DNA from: Myxococcus eversor
GTDB lineage: Bacteria > Myxococcota > Myxococcia > Myxococcales > Myxococcaceae
Assembly: GCF_010894455.1 (NCBI RefSeq)
Contig: NZ_JAAIXY010000032.1
Coordinates: 39,139-103,138, forward strand
Reading direction: 5' to 3'
DNA length: 64,000 bases
Shown here: positions 1-9,242 of the stretch, in pieces
Layout of the letters: the number at the start of each line of letters is the position of its first letter
How positions within the stretch are numbered: position 1 is the first letter of the stretch
The notes under the pieces: generated by a model
What the model saw: the letters and a program-made list of their open reading frames with translations, nothing else
Told to the model about the DNA's origin: nothing
Databases searched by the model: none
Position numbers and translations under genes: made by a program

Positions 1-1
1 C

Positions 2-343
2 TTCATGGCCTACCGCGAGGAGAACTGCGAGTACGTGACGTTGGCGGAAGCAGGCAAGGCGCTGGAGTCAGGGCGTCCGCTGGTGTCCACGCGTTTCGTG
101 GTGCCGTATCCGCCAGGGTTCCCCATCCTGGTGCCGGGGCAGGAGGTGAGTCCCGGCATCGTGGAGTTCATGAGGAAGCTCGACGTGAAGGAGGTGCACG
201 GCTACAGGCCGGAGCTGGGCTTGAGCATCTTCACGGAGTCGACGCTGGAGCGCGCGGCGAGCCAGGGCTCGCGTGAGGTGCCAGAGCCGAGGACGCGTGG
301 ACAGCGGCCGGCGAGCAACGGCCCCGTGCCTGCGCCGCACTGA
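2..343 (+). CDS. Orn/Lys/Arg decarboxylase-type protein, C-terminal end (5' truncated by window)
   Basis: The reading frame is open from the first bases of the window, so only about 113 C-terminal residues are visible. The stretch PYPPGFPILVPGQ is the hallmark of the C-terminal domain of PLP-dependent Orn/Lys/Arg decarboxylases, where it follows the active-site region. The PLP domain lies outside the window, so substrate (Arg, Lys or Orn) cannot be decided. The last ~25 residues are a low-complexity Pro/Arg-rich tail ending in VPAPH. The same five residues end the DUF3969-like protein 5.9 kb downstream, because both stop codons lie in copies of a 29-bp repeat. Family assignment is fairly secure; the exact enzyme is not. 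Confidence 0.8.
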   Translation, partial: FMAYREENCEYVTLAEAGKALESGRPLVSTRFVVPYPPGFPILVPGQEVSPGIVEFMRKLDVKEVHGYRPELGLSIFTESTLERAASQGSREVPEPRTRGQRPASNGPVPAPH

Positions 344-352
344 GTTGCTGGC
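324..352. repeat. 29-bp direct repeat, left copy (attachment-site-like)
   Basis: This stretch matches 6232-6260 at 26 of 29 positions by eye; the differences are at offsets 8, 22 and 23. It covers the last codons and stop of the decarboxylase gene. Similarity drops sharply on both sides, so it is a short bounded repeat and not a gene duplication. The two copies bracket the AT-richer STAND-nuclease island. Confidence 0.65.
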
Positions 353-927
353 ACCAACGTCGCGCGGCCCCGAGTGAGCTCCTTCCTCGCGGAGGGAGCT
401 TCATCTTCGTGTAACGAACCCTCGATATGTTCCTGGCGCACGAGGAAGTTCGGGAGGAACTCGCAGCGCGGCTTCAGGTAGGGCGCGACGGTTGTCAGGC
501 TCGTCGGTCGCTGGTAACGCACTTCGTCGCTCCACTCCTCTCGGCTGATCTCCGAGGGGGCCACCATTGGCGAATGTTTCGAGCCCTGTCTCTGCGAGGG
601 GCGCCTTCCCGACTCAGGAACGACGACTTCGTCGTCTTCGTCAATCGCAGTTCTCTATAGCGGCCCTCAGTCGAGACGCTCGTTCGCAGTCGCAAGATCC
701 TCCTGCCGTTCCTGCCGCCCCATAGTTCCGACCTCAACCCCAGAGGAGTCGTGCTGCTGAAGGTAAGGATGCTCCTGCTGGCCATCGGCGTACCAACACA
801 CGTTCTATCATTGAAGCAAGGCGGGAAGCATTCCCTGCCGTGCAGACATAGGACGTAGGCGCTTGGTCCACCTGCTGCGGCCGCCTAGCTCAGCCTCCCT
901 GATCACCATGCTAGGATTCGTTTCATC
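344..927. other. Gene-poor 584-bp junction region
   Basis: No convincing intact gene is seen here. Short ORFs exist on both strands (a minus-strand one spans 202-567) but none has a recognisable domain, and the minus-strand ORF runs into the decarboxylase gene. The only recognisable content is a transposase-like fragment around 682-750. The base composition is lower in GC than the decarboxylase gene, consistent with acquired DNA upstream of the STAND gene. Confidence 0.5.
682..759 (+). pseudogene. IS630-type transposase remnant
   Basis: One plus-strand frame reads FLPPHSSDLNP, close to the conserved FLPPYSPDLNP that precedes the last catalytic acid in IS630/Tc1-type DDE transposases. No long ORF surrounds it, the usual Ile-Glu after the Pro is replaced, and no terminal inverted repeats were found, so this would be a decayed fragment. 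The identification rests on one short motif and should be treated as tentative. Confidence 0.4.
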
Positions 928-3900
928 ATGCCTAGCTCCCCCCGAACGATCCCCGCTGCAGGCCGCGCGACCGAAGCTGGCATGTCGTTCCAGGCTGGTG
1001 TCGGACTGTGGTTCGCCGCCTACATCGTCAGTGATAGGTCGATCGGTCGGCGGTTCGGGCTTTCAGATGCAGTTCGTCCGATCGAGCTTCAGTTTGAAAC
1101 GGGTATAGGCCTCGACGACATACTTCTGAAGTTGTCTGACGGCAACGCTATCTTTGTCCAGTGCAAGACTGGACTATCTCTTTCTGCCGATCCCGCTTCG
1201 GACCTCGGGACGACACTGCATCAACTTGTCCGCTTGCTGCTTGCTCTGAGATCGGGAGTGAGCCGTGGAACGTGGACGGTTCAGGATTCGACGCAGTGCT
1301 CAGCTGTTCTCGCGGTCGCTGCAGATGCTCCACGTACGCTGGATCATCTTCACGCGTCCTGTCGCGCCTTCGACTTCGGCGGAGACTGGCCGACAATTCT
1401 AGCTCAGCTCAACGCGCAGCGACGAGTAGCGATGGAGTTGTTCGAGCAGCACGTTCGATCAGCTTGGCAGACAGAGACAAACTCAGGTCCTACATGCGCA
1501 GATCTGGTCGAATTGGCGCGTCTCTTTCGGATTGAGCGCTTCGACATTGATTCAGGTTCGGCTGATTGGCGAGACGCTTCTCGCGTGCTTGGTTCAAGCC
1601 TATTCGAGCGCGAAGGTGCAGGTGACACGCCTCTTTCTAGCCTACTCGGCACTGTCCGAGGACTTGTTCAGAGCGGGGCTCCTGCAGATCAGCGTGGCCT
1701 TCTGCGAGCATTGCGTACTGCTGGCCACGAGGACACTCGAGCTCCCCGCTACGAAGAGGACATCGATCGTATAAGAGAGAGCACGCGTCACGAGTTGCAA
1801 CGGCTCGAACGCCACCAACGCCTAGAAATAGGAGGCGGCGTCCTCATTTCACGTGAGTGTCTCACGCCGCTCGACGCGGCAGTAAAAGAGGGAAGCATCC
1901 TCCTTTGCGGCGAGCCAGGGGCAGGGAAAACTGGACTCCTTGTAGCTTTGGCGAGCAATTGGAGTTGCAGTAATGCCCCTGTAGTCGTCATCTCTGTTGA
2001 TCGACTGTCCGGAATAGCAACGCGCCATGCTCTCCGTTCTGAATTCGGGTTGGAGAACGATTTACTTGAGGTCCTTGCTCATTGGCCCGGACGAAATGCA
2101 GGCCTGCTCGTCATCGATGCTCTCGATGCATCCCGTGGAGGCCCAGCAGAGGCCGTATTTTCCTCGCTAATTGAGGAAGCAGTAGTGCGCCTTGGTGAGC
2201 GGTGGTCAGTTGTGGCATCAGTCCGAACGTTCGACCTCAAGAGTGGCCGTCGCTTCCGCGAGGCTATGCGCGGCACTCCTCCCGACCGTGCGTATTCCGA
2301 GGCAGGTCTTGAGCAAGTCCGGCACTTCAAAGTCCCTCGTCTCTCTGCAAGTGAACTGTCCACCGTTGCACGGGCGAATGACGAACTGGCTGCACTCCTG
2401 GGAAATTCGCCCCGGGGGCTCAGCGATCTTCTCGGCAATCTTTTTAGTCTTTCGATTGCAGTCAATCTCATCGCGGGCGGTATCCCTGCGGCGAGTATCC
2501 GGCGCATAACCACTCAGTCGGACTTGCTTGAACGTTACGAAGACGAGCGCCTACCGAACAGACGCATGCTCGCTGCCGTAACAAACACGATTACAGTCAT
2601 GGTCGAACGACGCCGACTGTCAGTGCGATGGCTGGATATACAGCACGAGGCCATGGACGAAGTCCTCGCGTCAGGGGTCTTGGTGAGAACCGGAGACAGG
2701 CTTGAGTTTGCCCATCACGTTCTCTTTGATCACATTGCTGGTCGGTACTTTCTGGAATGGGATGAGCCCGACCGCCTGTGGGCGCGAATTAGGGACACGC
2801 CTGCCGTTGGTTTCATTCTTGGCCCGTCCTTGCGTTTTGCTATGGAACGCATGTGGCGTGATGACGAAAATGGCCGACCTCGGTCGTGGCGATTTATCGC
2901 GGAGCTTGCGAAAATAGACAACCTAGACCCAGTGGTCGCAAGCGTCGCGCTACGTACCGTTTCTGGCCGCGTGGAGCACACGGCAGATGTTGAGGCACTT
3001 GCCGTTCTTCTTGAAAATCAGCAGGCAGATCATGCAACATTAGGGACAATGCTGTCGCGGCTTGTGCGCTTCTTTGGCATGAGTTTTTCCGGAAGGGAAC
3101 CGGACAATGCCAGTATCGCGATCGCTTGGGCCACCCTTGCTCAACGTGCGATTAGAACAGGCAAGAGAGAATTCACCGACGGTGTGAACATTCTGCTCTG
3201 GACGCTGCTTGAGCGGGGAGACTTTGGCGTCAGTGGCTATATGCATGTATTCGGTGGTGCCGCTCGCGACCTTCTTGCTTTTGCATGGGCGGCGGATCCA
3301 TTGAGGCCGAACTTGGCAACGAATGCAATCCGCTTCGCTGCTAGAGCCTTTGCTGCCGATCCGGCGGCATCCGTTCGCCTTCTTGAACAGATAATACAGG
3401 AGCCTCGCTTTTCGCAACACGTGCATGAAGAGGCTTTTGAGCTCGCGGAGGGTATTCTGCATATTGCGCCTGTTGACCCTGCCTTCGCAGTTCGGATTTA
3501 TGTCACGCTCTTCAGTCGACCTGTTCCGCAGGACGGGACAACCGTAATGGGAGCAGGGGTAAGCCGCATTCTCCCGGTTACGTCGACCCGCAAGCAGGAT
3601 TATGAACACGCTAGGTGGCAGCTAACTCAATCACTCCCACGATTTCTTGCTGCAGTCCCTGGTTCAGGAACGAGGGCACTCATTGGCGCTGCGAATGGGC
3701 TCGCCGAGCAGATGTCCTACCGTGCCAATCAGCTTGTGCGTGTTACGGAATATGCAGGAGAGATGGAGGTTACCATCCTCCATGATCCGTTCTCACCCGG
3801 GGACTGGCGGCGGCCAGGGGATCCCGCAAATGAACTGCTTGCTGTCTTTGCTGGATTCCTACGAAACTGCACGCCCGAAGCATTTCGTGATGCGGTAGGC

Positions 3901-5877
3901 GCAGTTCTCGAATGCCCGACCAGTTCGGCAGTTTGGGCGCAAATCTTCGAATGTGCAGTGGAGCGCATCGGAGTCGCTGACGATCTCCTCTGGCCTATTG
4001 TTACGACTCCGGCACTCGTTTGCATCGCAGCCATCGCCCCTGGTGCTGTCAACTACTTGTCTGCGGTCTACCCATCAAAATCTGAGGGCGATCGGCGCGT
4101 GTTTGAAACCGTTGCGCTAACTGCGGACCACTTTAAAGTCGAGAATGAGCGCAACTCGTGGCGCAGATTGCTGAGACGCTTTCTATCTGTCGTGTTGCCC
4201 GACGCGCTAGTAACCGAGTCGATGGGGGAGTTGAGAGCGGAATTCGAGCGTGAAGGACAACTTACCGGCAACCAGCCCTCGGCGTCCTTCGAAATGCGAT
4301 TTAGTGGATCAGATGATATCGCCGAGGAACTGCTTGCAAATATGGGTGTTGAGCTTGGCCGTTCGCCAGATCGAGAGATATTCGCGGCAAGTCAGTCTCT
4401 CGGCCGGATGCTTGAAGCGTCGGCCAAAGAGCCGGATAACTCCGAGATTCAGAGTATCTGGTCTGCCGTCATGGCAGCGGTTGTTGCTGTTGACGCTTCC
4501 GTTGATCCGCTGCCTCACAAGGAGACTTTGCACTCAAGCTGGGGAACGATCAGCAATGCGCTTGATCGCATTGTTCAAAGCGAGCATTTCAACCCCACCG
4601 AGTATGGCCAGCCGGGGCTCGACGCCGTTCTTGAACTGGCCTCTCGTCTTGCTGCTAGTCCTTACCCTGAGTCGCGCGGCGAGGGTGACGAACGTGACGA
4701 TGATATAGGGTGGGGTAATTGGGATGTTCGTGTTTACGCGGCATCAAGTTTCATGGCGCTCGCACCGCTCGTTGTGCCTCAACGCCCGTCCATCCTTGGT
4801 GCTTTGCACACATTTCTAGGCGATCCACGCGCGACTGTACGACTCCAAGTTGCTCGGCAGCTCAACGTCCTATGGGACGTCGCCCGCGAACCTATGTGGG
4901 CCATGGTGGCTCGCGTTGCCAACGAGGAACCTAACCTTCCTTTGCTTGGCTTCTACGTCGCTGGGTCGCTTAATCAATTGGCTACGGTTGATCCTGGCCG
5001 TTGCGAGGACATGCTGGCCTCTGTTCAGCGACGCGTTGAGCTGCACGCAGCCGAGGGTCGCGGTACGCGAAGCGATGGTCTGAAAAAAGCTGTTGGTCGT
5101 CTAGTTACGTGGTTGTATGTTGCCCGTGGTCGTGAGCGTGCTCAAGCTTGGGTTTTTGGCTGGATGGCCAACCTTGTGGCAGGAGAGAGTTATCTTCTGT
5201 CCATGCTTTCGTCGCTGCGAAGTGCCTTGTTTCTCAGCTACCAGCCTAGCCTAACACCCGACGGAAACGTGCTTTTTGAGAGGGCAAAAGGCGTCCTGGA
5301 GAGTGTGGCCGCGACGGCGGTAGAGGTCATTGAGTTGGCTAGGCGCGAGTTGCAATCTGACGACGTTGCTGGGAATGAGAAGGCGGCTCATGAGCAGTGT
5401 TGTCGCGCAGGCGCGCGTATTCTTGAACACGCATGTAGTCAACTCTACTTCGGTTCTGGCGCAGTTAGAACGGAGGGGCAGGAGGAGCAGCCCGGACTGA
5501 CGAACGCTAAGGCAATGCGTCTCTTTCTACGTGATTTCGGGCCGACGCTAAAAAGGATCGGTCAGGCCGGAACGCCCCGCACGCTTCATTACCTTGTTGA
5601 GCTGTACGACTATCTCTCTGATGCCTCGCCTGGAGAGGTGTTCGACCGGCTTGCTGACATCTTGGTCGGTCCGGCTATCCGAGAGGGCTATCATCTTGAG
5701 CGTATGGCGTCTGACGTGCTCGTCAGCCTCGTGAGGCGAAACCTCGCGGATCATCGAGCCATCTTCGAAGGTTCGGCTCGCCGCAATCGGCTGGTGGAGG
5801 TTCTCGATGTCTTCTCGCGTGCGGGTTGGCCTGAAGCCATGAATCTCCTCTACGAACTGCCGGATATCCTGCGATGA
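928..5877 (+). CDS. STAND-type NTPase with N-terminal PD-(D/E)XK-like nuclease, probable antiphage effector
   Basis: A 1649-residue protein. Residues ~20-90 hold a nuclease-like core: acidic residues near 53-57, a GLDD turn (Asp63/Asp64) and QCK (Gln78, Lys80). This D...QxK layout is that of Cap4/DUF4297-like restriction-type folds. A P-loop GEPGAGKT lies at 328-335 and a Walker B-like VIDALD at ~395-400. A VRTFD segment near 433 resembles the sensor arginine of STAND/NACHT ATPases. The remaining ~1000 residues are alpha-helical repeat-like with no named domain, as in sensor regions of Avs-type proteins. Nuclease-STAND-repeat order is typical of antiviral proteins that oligomerise on target binding and then cut DNA; this role is inferred. 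Codon use is clearly more AT-rich than the neighbours (one sampled 60-base line, 3001-3060, is 50% GC). Met19 (982) is an alternative start. The stop overlaps the next start (ATGA). Confidence 0.75.
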   Translation: MPSSPRTIPAAGRATEAGMSFQAGVGLWFAAYIVSDRSIGRRFGLSDAVRPIELQFETGIGLDDILLKLSDGNAIFVQCKTGLSLSADPASDLGTTLHQLVRLLLALRSGVSRGTWTVQDSTQCSAVLAVAADAPRTLDHLHASCRAFDFGGDWPTILAQLNAQRRVAMELFEQHVRSAWQTETNSGPTCADLVELARLFRIERFDIDSGSADWRDASRVLGSSLFEREGAGDTPLSSLLGTVRGLVQSGAPADQRGLLRALRTAGHEDTRAPRYEEDIDRIRESTRHELQRLERHQRLEIGGGVLISRECLTPLDAAVKEGSILLCGEPGAGKTGLLVALASNWSCSNAPVVVISVDRLSGIATRHALRSEFGLENDLLEVLAHWPGRNAGLLVIDALDASRGGPAEAVFSSLIEEAVVRLGERWSVVASVRTFDLKSGRRFREAMRGTPPDRAYSEAGLEQVRHFKVPRLSASELSTVARANDELAALLGNSPRGLSDLLGNLFSLSIAVNLIAGGIPAASIRRITTQSDLLERYEDERLPNRRMLAAVTNTITVMVERRRLSVRWLDIQHEAMDEVLASGVLVRTGDRLEFAHHVLFDHIAGRYFLEWDEPDRLWARIRDTPAVGFILGPSLRFAMERMWRDDENGRPRSWRFIAELAKIDNLDPVVASVALRTVSGRVEHTADVEALAVLLENQQADHATLGTMLSRLVRFFGMSFSGREPDNASIAIAWATLAQRAIRTGKREFTDGVNILLWTLLERGDFGVSGYMHVFGGAARDLLAFAWAADPLRPNLATNAIRFAARAFAADPAASVRLLEQIIQEPRFSQHVHEEAFELAEGILHIAPVDPAFAVRIYVTLFSRPVPQDGTTVMGAGVSRILPVTSTRKQDYEHARWQLTQSLPRFLAAVPGSGTRALIGAANGLAEQMSYRANQLVRVTEYAGEMEVTILHDPFSPGDWRRPGDPANELLAVFAGFLRNCTPEAFRDAVGAVLECPTSSAVWAQIFECAVERIGVADDLLWPIVTTPALVCIAAIAPGAVNYLSAVYPSKSEGDRRVFETVALTADHFKVENERNSWRRLLRRFLSVVLPDALVTESMGELRAEFEREGQLTGNQPSASFEMRFSGSDDIAEELLANMGVELGRSPDREIFAASQSLGRMLEASAKEPDNSEIQSIWSAVMAAVVAVDASVDPLPHKETLHSSWGTISNALDRIVQSEHFNPTEYGQPGLDAVLELASRLAASPYPESRGEGDERDDDIGWGNWDVRVYAASSFMALAPLVVPQRPSILGALHTFLGDPRATVRLQVARQLNVLWDVAREPMWAMVARVANEEPNLPLLGFYVAGSLNQLATVDPGRCEDMLASVQRRVELHAAEGRGTRSDGLKKAVGRLVTWLYVARGRERAQAWVFGWMANLVAGESYLLSMLSSLRSALFLSYQPSLTPDGNVLFERAKGVLESVAATAVEVIELARRELQSDDVAGNEKAAHEQCCRAGARILEHACSQLYFGSGAVRTEGQEEQPGLTNAKAMRLFLRDFGPTLKRIGQAGTPRTLHYLVELYDYLSDASPGEVFDRLADILVGPAIREGYHLERMASDVLVSLVRRNLADHRAIFEGSARRNRLVEVLDVFSRAGWPEAMNLLYELPDILR

Positions 5878-6251
5878 GTAATCTGAGCGAACTTGACGTG
5901 TCGCTGCGCGCGGAAGGCGGCGATGATGCGCAGCGACTGGTGGCGATTTCGGCCCTGGGTATGTGTCGCGCGTTGAATTCGGGTGCGGTCACCGCGGCCT
6001 ATGCATGTCGTCAGCTCTTCGGCCCCGCGCTCCTGGCCCGGCTGGAGACTCCCGGTGTCCATCCGGAGCTCCGCCACGCCATCCACCTGGCGACCGAACT
6101 CGAGGACGTCGCCGACCTCGTGCCCGACAAGATGCGCTCCTCCATCACTGAGATTGAGGACAAACTGCTGGCCGTGCTGTCGAGCCTCGCCTCCGCCGAA
6201 GTCACAGCCGAAAAGTGGCTCGTGAAGCGGACCGTGCCCGCGCCGCACTGA
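5874..6251 (+). CDS. DUF3969-like family protein, coupled to the STAND NTPase
   Basis: A 125-residue acidic, helical protein with no signal peptide. Its core (IHLATELEDVADLVPDKM) resembles the DUF3969 family, whose function is unknown. The start overlaps the STAND stop by four bases (ATGA), so the two are probably co-translated. It may therefore be a regulator, chaperone or immunity partner of the effector; this is inference from arrangement. Base composition is closer to the host genome than to the STAND gene. The last residues (VPAPH) and the stop lie in the right copy of the 29-bp repeat and match the end of the decarboxylase, so the true family C-terminus may have been replaced at the insertion junction. 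Confidence 0.65.
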   Translation: MSNLSELDVSLRAEGGDDAQRLVAISALGMCRALNSGAVTAAYACRQLFGPALLARLETPGVHPELRHAIHLATELEDVADLVPDKMRSSITEIEDKLLAVLSSLASAEVTAEKWLVKRTVPAPH

Positions 6252-6260
6252 GCCGCTGGC
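6232..6260. repeat. 29-bp direct repeat, right copy (attachment-site-like)
   Basis: Partner of 324-352 with 26 of 29 identical bases. It ends one base before the stop codon of the convergent histidine kinase gene, so it marks the right edge of the island. It encodes the last residues and stop of the DUF3969-like gene. Confidence 0.65.
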
Positions 6261-9176
6261 TCAGGCGTGCCGTGTGAGCGAGGTGTCCGCTCGTTTCACG
6301 GCGGGGAGCGAGAAGTAGAACGTCGTGCCGAGGCCCGGGTGGCTCTCCACCCAGACGTGGCCCCCATGGGCCTCGGTGATTCCCCTCACGATGGTGAGCC
6401 CCAGTCCCGCGCCGTCCTTGTGCCGGCTCCCCGCCTGCCAGAAGGGCTCGAAGAGGTGGGGCAGGTCCTCGGCCGGGATTCCCGAGCCGGTGTCCTTCAC
6501 CGAGCACCGCACCATGTCCCCCCACGGCTCCGCGCACAGCGTGACAATCCCACCCATGGGGGTGAACTTGAGTGCATTGCCAATCAGGTTCGAGAAGAGC
6601 TGCAGCACCCGATCACGGTCGACGAACATGGGCGGAACGTCGGGCGCGAGTTCAACCTGGAGGTGGACGGAACGCGCGTCCGCGAGCGCGCGGTGCTGAT
6701 CCAACGCCTCCTGGAACAAGGTCTCCGTCGACTCCGGCCGTCGGTCCACCCTGAGCCCGCCACCCTGCATCCGCGCCACGTCCAGCAGGTCCTCGATGAG
6801 CGTGGTGGCACGGATGACCGCCTTCTGGATGGAGTTCAGTGGCCGGGAGTCCGAGGCCCGCTCCGCGGGCGAGCGCTTCATCAACGTCCCCGCGCTCAAC
6901 GCGATGACGTTCAGCGGCGAGCGGAGGTCATGCGCCACGATTCGCAGCACCTCGTCCCGCAGATGCGTGGCCTCCTCGGACTGGGCATGCAGGCTGGCGT
7001 TGTCGATGGCGAGCGCGGCACGGCGCGCCACCTCCTCCACCAGCGCCAGGTCCCTGGGCCCGTAGTGACGCCCCGACTCGGACGTGGCCAGCGCGACGAC
7101 GCCGAGCATGTGCCCCCGCGCGCTCAGCGGGACGACGATGCACGACTGCGGCGCCAGCCGCGTCAACATGTCCAGGTGCCGTGGCTCCTCCGCCGTGGTC
7201 TCCAGCAAGCTCAATGGCACCTCTTCCAACAGGAGGGACTGACCCGTCTGGAAGACCTCCGCGAGGCCGTTCCCGCGCCGGAAGGCCGCCTGGGGATACA
7301 TGTCGAACAGCGCCTCCAGGAGCCTCGACTTCTCCGGCGAGGCCGCCAGGCACTCCCTGCGCAGGACGCGCCCGCTCTCGTCGAGCATGGCGATGAGGCA
7401 GAGGTCCCCGAGCGCCGGAACGATGAGCCGCGACACCGTGGAGAGCGTCGTCCGCGGGTCCAGCGAGCTGGCCAGCCGGGGGCCGGCCTCCGCGAGCAAC
7501 AACCAGTCGCTCTCCAGCCGCTTGCGCTCGGAGATGTCTTGAATCTGCGAGATGAAATGGATTGGCCTGCCCCACGAGTCGTGGACGAGCGAGGCCGTCA
7601 GCAGGACGTCGACCAGGGAGCCCTGCTTGTGGATGTAGCGCTTCTCCAACTGGTAGGTCGCCTGTTCCCCGTCGAGCAACCGCTTCACCTCGAGCAGGTC
7701 CTTCTCCAAATCCTCGGGATGGGTGAGGTCCTGGAACGACAGCCCTCCCAAGGCCTCGCGCGAATATCCGAGCATGTGGCACAGCGCTCCATTCACGTTC
7801 AAGAACTGCCCCTCCAGCCCCACCAGGGCCATGCCGATGGGCGCGTGCTCGAAGGCGGTGCGGAACAGTTCCTCGCGATTCCGCCGGGCCTCCTCCTCGC
7901 GCTCGCGAGCACTGATGTCCCGGAGGATGACCACGCGCTGCCAGGTCCCCTCCACCCAGACGTCGGCGAGGGTGGCCTCCGCCGAGAACACCTCACCCCC
8001 CTTGCGAAGCCCGAGCAGCCGACGGTGCTCCTCGCGGGTGCCCATGCTCGTGCCCAGCGGCTCCTTCAGGAGAAGGCTCATGGGCTGCCCCAGGGCTTCG
8101 TCCGAGGCGTAGCCGAAGATCTGCTCCGCGCCGGTGTTGAAGAGGGTGATGTGCTGGCGCGCGTCGATGGTGATGATGGCGTCGGCCGCGTTGTTGACGA
8201 TGCCGGAGAAGCGGGCCTCCGAGTCGCGCAGGGAGCGCTCCACCTCGCGTTGGCTCGCGTCCAGCCGTGACAGGGCATGGGCGTTGCGCGCCAGGATGGC
8301 CAGGAACGCGACCACCGTGACGAGCGCGAACACGGAGGTCCCGAAGGGAGCGTCGCGAAACCCCAGCCGCTCGCTGAGCAAACGAAGCCCCCAGACGACC
8401 AGCGGGATGAGGATGGTCGCCGGCAGCAACCTGCGCGCCATGAGCCCACCCGCATCGTTCCGCAGCAGCACGCCCACCAGTCCGCGCCTGGGATGGACGC
8501 AGAGCACGCCGAGCGACAGCACCAGGCACACCAGCGCCGTGTGCAGGGCCATGGGCTGATAGGGCCCGAACGTCGCGAGCCCTGGCGGAGGTGCGCGGGG
8601 GGCTTCTTCCAGGTACGCGTAGCCGATGAGCGCCTGCGCGGCGATGACGGAGACGAACAGCGCGAGGAGCCGGGCGGGGTGTCCTCCCCTGGGTGTCCTG
8701 ATGTGAAGCAGCAGCAAGGCCAGCCCCAGGAAGCACAGGCTCAACGCCGTCAGGGGAGACGGACGGCCTGGCAGGTCCGGCGCCATCCTGAGCACTGTCC
8801 GTTCGAAGAAGAGCAGGTCGAGGCCCAGGTCCTCGCGCGCCAGGTACTCGAAGAGAATCAGTCCACCGACGAGGAGGACGAGCAGCGCCAGGGCTTGTCC
8901 GGCCAGCCGCCTGCGTGGGCTCATCGGCTGTTTGTGCAAGAGCCAGAGCGACACGCTCGTGGCGAGCAGGCCCATCGCGGTGATGGGCATCATCGGCCCG
9001 GCACCCGGTAGGTCGAGCACGCGGGTGAGCCGCACGCTGCCGAGCGCCCAGCCAACGAGTGCGGCGGTCGTCACCAGGACGGCCAGCAGACACACGGCGG
9101 GAACCAGCCAGTCGAGCACCTTTTCGAGTGGGCGCAGGGTGGCACTGGAGCGTGCGGCCGTCATGGGGGCTTCCAT
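6261..9176 (-). CDS. Membrane-bound PAS-PAS-GAF sensor histidine kinase
   Basis: A 971-residue kinase. Residues ~18-300 form a hydrophobic region of about eight membrane segments. Two PAS domains follow (about 325-430, beginning SGIVNNAADAIITID, and about 437-550, beginning FRTAFEHAPIGMAL), then a GAF domain (~560-715). The H-box is VAHDLRSPLN, with the His as phosphoacceptor. The HATPase domain has an N-box (NLIGNALKFTP), G1 (DTGSGIP), F (LFEPFW) and G2 (GAGLGLTI), so all catalytic motifs are intact. There is no receiver domain and no adjacent response regulator, so it is an orphan. It starts 66 bp downstream of the RND permease on the same strand and may be read through from that operon. 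The internal Met at residue 5 is an alternative start. Confidence 0.9.
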   Translation of the reverse strand: MEAPMTAARSSATLRPLEKVLDWLVPAVCLLAVLVTTAALVGWALGSVRLTRVLDLPGAGPMMPITAMGLLATSVSLWLLHKQPMSPRRRLAGQALALLVLLVGGLILFEYLAREDLGLDLLFFERTVLRMAPDLPGRPSPLTALSLCFLGLALLLLHIRTPRGGHPARLLALFVSVIAAQALIGYAYLEEAPRAPPPGLATFGPYQPMALHTALVCLVLSLGVLCVHPRRGLVGVLLRNDAGGLMARRLLPATILIPLVVWGLRLLSERLGFRDAPFGTSVFALVTVVAFLAILARNAHALSRLDASQREVERSLRDSEARFSGIVNNAADAIITIDARQHITLFNTGAEQIFGYASDEALGQPMSLLLKEPLGTSMGTREEHRRLLGLRKGGEVFSAEATLADVWVEGTWQRVVILRDISAREREEEARRNREELFRTAFEHAPIGMALVGLEGQFLNVNGALCHMLGYSREALGGLSFQDLTHPEDLEKDLLEVKRLLDGEQATYQLEKRYIHKQGSLVDVLLTASLVHDSWGRPIHFISQIQDISERKRLESDWLLLAEAGPRLASSLDPRTTLSTVSRLIVPALGDLCLIAMLDESGRVLRRECLAASPEKSRLLEALFDMYPQAAFRRGNGLAEVFQTGQSLLLEEVPLSLLETTAEEPRHLDMLTRLAPQSCIVVPLSARGHMLGVVALATSESGRHYGPRDLALVEEVARRAALAIDNASLHAQSEEATHLRDEVLRIVAHDLRSPLNVIALSAGTLMKRSPAERASDSRPLNSIQKAVIRATTLIEDLLDVARMQGGGLRVDRRPESTETLFQEALDQHRALADARSVHLQVELAPDVPPMFVDRDRVLQLFSNLIGNALKFTPMGGIVTLCAEPWGDMVRCSVKDTGSGIPAEDLPHLFEPFWQAGSRHKDGAGLGLTIVRGITEAHGGHVWVESHPGLGTTFYFSLPAVKRADTSLTRHA

Positions 9177-9242
9177 CCAGGAAACTGGAGACCCCCTCCG
9201 ATGAGGGCCAGGGGCACGTCCCCGTTCAATCCACCGCCTGTC

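Noticed and set aside
202..567. Minus-strand 121-residue ORF across the decarboxylase end and the island edge
   Set aside because: Half is antisense of the decarboxylase gene; the rest matches nothing I know and crosses the repeat boundary.
6267..8270. 667-residue plus-strand ORF opposite the histidine kinase
   Set aside because: Arg/Gln/Pro-rich shadow of high-GC coding DNA on the other strand; no domain.
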